Source: Rickettsiales bacterium
Lineage (GTDB): Bacteria; Pseudomonadota; Alphaproteobacteria; Rickettsiales; Deianiraeaceae
Assembly: GCA_947485035.1 (NCBI GenBank)
Contig: CANKQN010000057.1
Span: 1-6,184 of the forward strand
Direction: 5' to 3'
DNA: 6,184 bases
The translations under genes and the position numbers were made by a program. A model generated the notes under the pieces. That model searched no databases, had not been told where the DNA came from, and was given only the letters and a program-made list of their open reading frames with translations. Position 1 is the first letter of the stretch; every line of letters starts with the position of its first letter. Shown piece after piece: positions 5,466-6,184 of this stretch.

Positions 5466-5930
5466 ATGGAAATTTCTCCAACATTTTGGGTTGCTTTTTC
5501 TTTTTTTGTATTCATCGCACTTGCTTGGAATACGCTACGTTCGTCTTTTTTAAATGCAATGCACGCGTACAAAACTGATATTGCCTCCAATTTAAGCGAT
5601 ATATACGCACAAAAAAATAACTCTGAAGAATATCTTGAGCAATCGCAAAAAGAATTGGCAGATTCCATCTCAAATTCTTATGTCCTCAACGCACACAAAG
5701 TTGCGAAAAGCATCGCAGAAACAAGCAAGGAAAAAGTTGCATACATTCGCAGAACTGTCAATTCTGATATGAAAGCATCAATGTCTGGTCTTGAAATTTT
5801 CTTCAAAGAAAAAACAAAAAAACGCATTTTGGAGCTATCATCAAAAGTTGTTCAAAAATACATAAACGCACACAAAAGCGAGTTCAACACAATTGCCGTT
5901 CAAAAAACCAAAGAAACTTTTTCGTCTTAA
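5466..5930 (+). CDS. atpF: F-type ATP synthase subunit b-like protein
   Basis: Subunit b forms the peripheral stalk that holds F1 to the membrane part of ATP synthase. The 154-residue product has the usual length (about 155-160). It starts MEISPTFWVAFSFFVFIALAW, a single N-terminal membrane helix (about residues 6-26) like the 'TFWVAISF' starts of alphaproteobacterial b subunits. A 'LNAM' segment and a long polar helix rich in Lys, Glu, Ser and Ala follow, suited to a coiled coil. ATG 5466 is chosen because the family N-terminus begins there; an in-frame TTG at 5415 overlaps the -35 box. The gene is first in its unit, with dnaX divergent upstream and an rsfS-like gene overlapping its stop, instead of sitting beside atpB, atpE and the b' gene. 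Sequence conservation in b is weak, so another membrane-anchored coiled-coil protein cannot be excluded. Confidence 0.75.
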   Translation: MEISPTFWVAFSFFVFIALAWNTLRSSFLNAMHAYKTDIASNLSDIYAQKNNSEEYLEQSQKELADSISNSYVLNAHKVAKSIAETSKEKVAYIRRTVNSDMKASMSGLEIFFKEKTKKRILELSSKVVQKYINAHKSEFNTIAVQKTKETFSS

Positions 5931-6184
5931 TGTCAGATCAAAACTCCGTCGCACAGTTAGAAGAAATTCTTTCCGATAACAAAGCCTACAACATTTCAAC
6001 ATTTCAAATGAAGGAATTCATTTCTGAAAATGTCATTGTTGCTACATCACTCAATTCCGTCCACTCGTTTGCTCTTTCTGAAAAAATTGTGGAATTTGCG
6101 AAAAACATGGGAGAATTCTGCATAGTAGACGGCGATGCAAAAGACGGATGGGTTGCCGTTGAACTGCCATTCGCAAACACTTTA
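5930..6184 (+). CDS. rsfS: Ribosome silencing factor RsfS-like, N-terminal part (runs off the right edge)
   Basis: RsfS binds ribosomal protein uL14 on the 50S subunit and blocks subunit joining, lowering translation when nutrients are scarce. The 85 visible codons follow the family pattern: an N-terminal helix (QLEEILSDNKAYNI), 'ISENVIVATSLNSVH' in the place of the usual 'TDYFVIASGTSSRH', a helix with 'ALSEKIVEFAKNMG', then 'DGDAKDGWVAVEL', matching the 'EG...GEWVLIDL' strand that normally precedes VHVF. The sequence is divergent and the C-terminal end is missing. The ATG shares its first base with the last base of the atpF stop (TAATG), and no Shine-Dalgarno is seen, so translation is probably coupled to atpF. 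In many bacteria rsfS follows nadD; the atpF partner here is unusual. Confidence 0.75.
   Translation, partial: MSDQNSVAQLEEILSDNKAYNISTFQMKEFISENVIVATSLNSVHSFALSEKIVEFAKNMGEFCIVDGDAKDGWVAVELPFANTL

Noticed and set aside
1..6184. CRISPR arrays, tRNA or rRNA genes, toxin-antitoxin or defence modules
   Set aside because: No regularly spaced repeats, tRNA-like cloverleaf segments, rRNA motifs or defence-gene domains were recognised; almost all of the window is taken up by the seven gene loci and the IS.

Overview
The window comes from an AT-rich, Gram-negative bacterium, most probably an alphaproteobacterium. The GyrA N-terminus carries the alphaproteobacterial-style wording '[15 protein letters not shown]...IPPHNLGE', and the lipoprotein has the central 'FDC' domain plus OmpA domain layout familiar from that class. 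The low GC and the reduced, rearranged gene neighbourhoods suggest an uncultured host-associated or gut lineage. That lineage placement is an inference; no rRNA is present.

Layout: gyrA (minus, 5' part only, 1-803) and an OmpA-family lipoprotein gene (plus, 1011-2507) diverge from a 207-bp AT-rich spacer that holds a recognisable sigma70-type promoter for each. The lipoprotein gene runs into rlmE (plus, about 2500-3312), whose ribosome binding site and probable TTG start lie inside the end of the lipoprotein gene. rlmE converges on dnaX (minus, 3309-4445): the two stop codons overlap, and a hairpin suited to ending rlmE transcription lies inside the dnaX coding sequence. This dnaX stops at 378 residues, so it encodes only the gamma-type clamp-loader core without the tau extension.

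Upstream of dnaX, the intergenic region towards the next plus-strand genes is split by a complete 776-bp IS1-family insertion sequence (4609-5384). It has 22-bp perfect terminal inverted repeats and an exact 8-bp target duplication. Its transposase is split into two frames at a run of seven A; taking one A out restores a 229-residue IS1 transposase with a DD(24)E triad. A 13-bp-stem hairpin with a T run sits directly against the transposase start codon.

After the element come a promoter with a perfect TTGACA box, a gene for an F-type ATP synthase subunit b-like protein (5466-5930), and, overlapping its stop by one base, the start of a RsfS-like ribosome silencing factor gene that runs off the window. 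The native genes concern DNA topology, replication, ribosome maturation and dormancy, energy and envelope anchoring. The IS sits between two transcription units that both point away from it and breaks no gene. I see no previously undescribed multi-gene system. The best leads are the IS (frame-split at A7, start-codon hairpin), the tau-less dnaX and the atpF-rsfS pairing.
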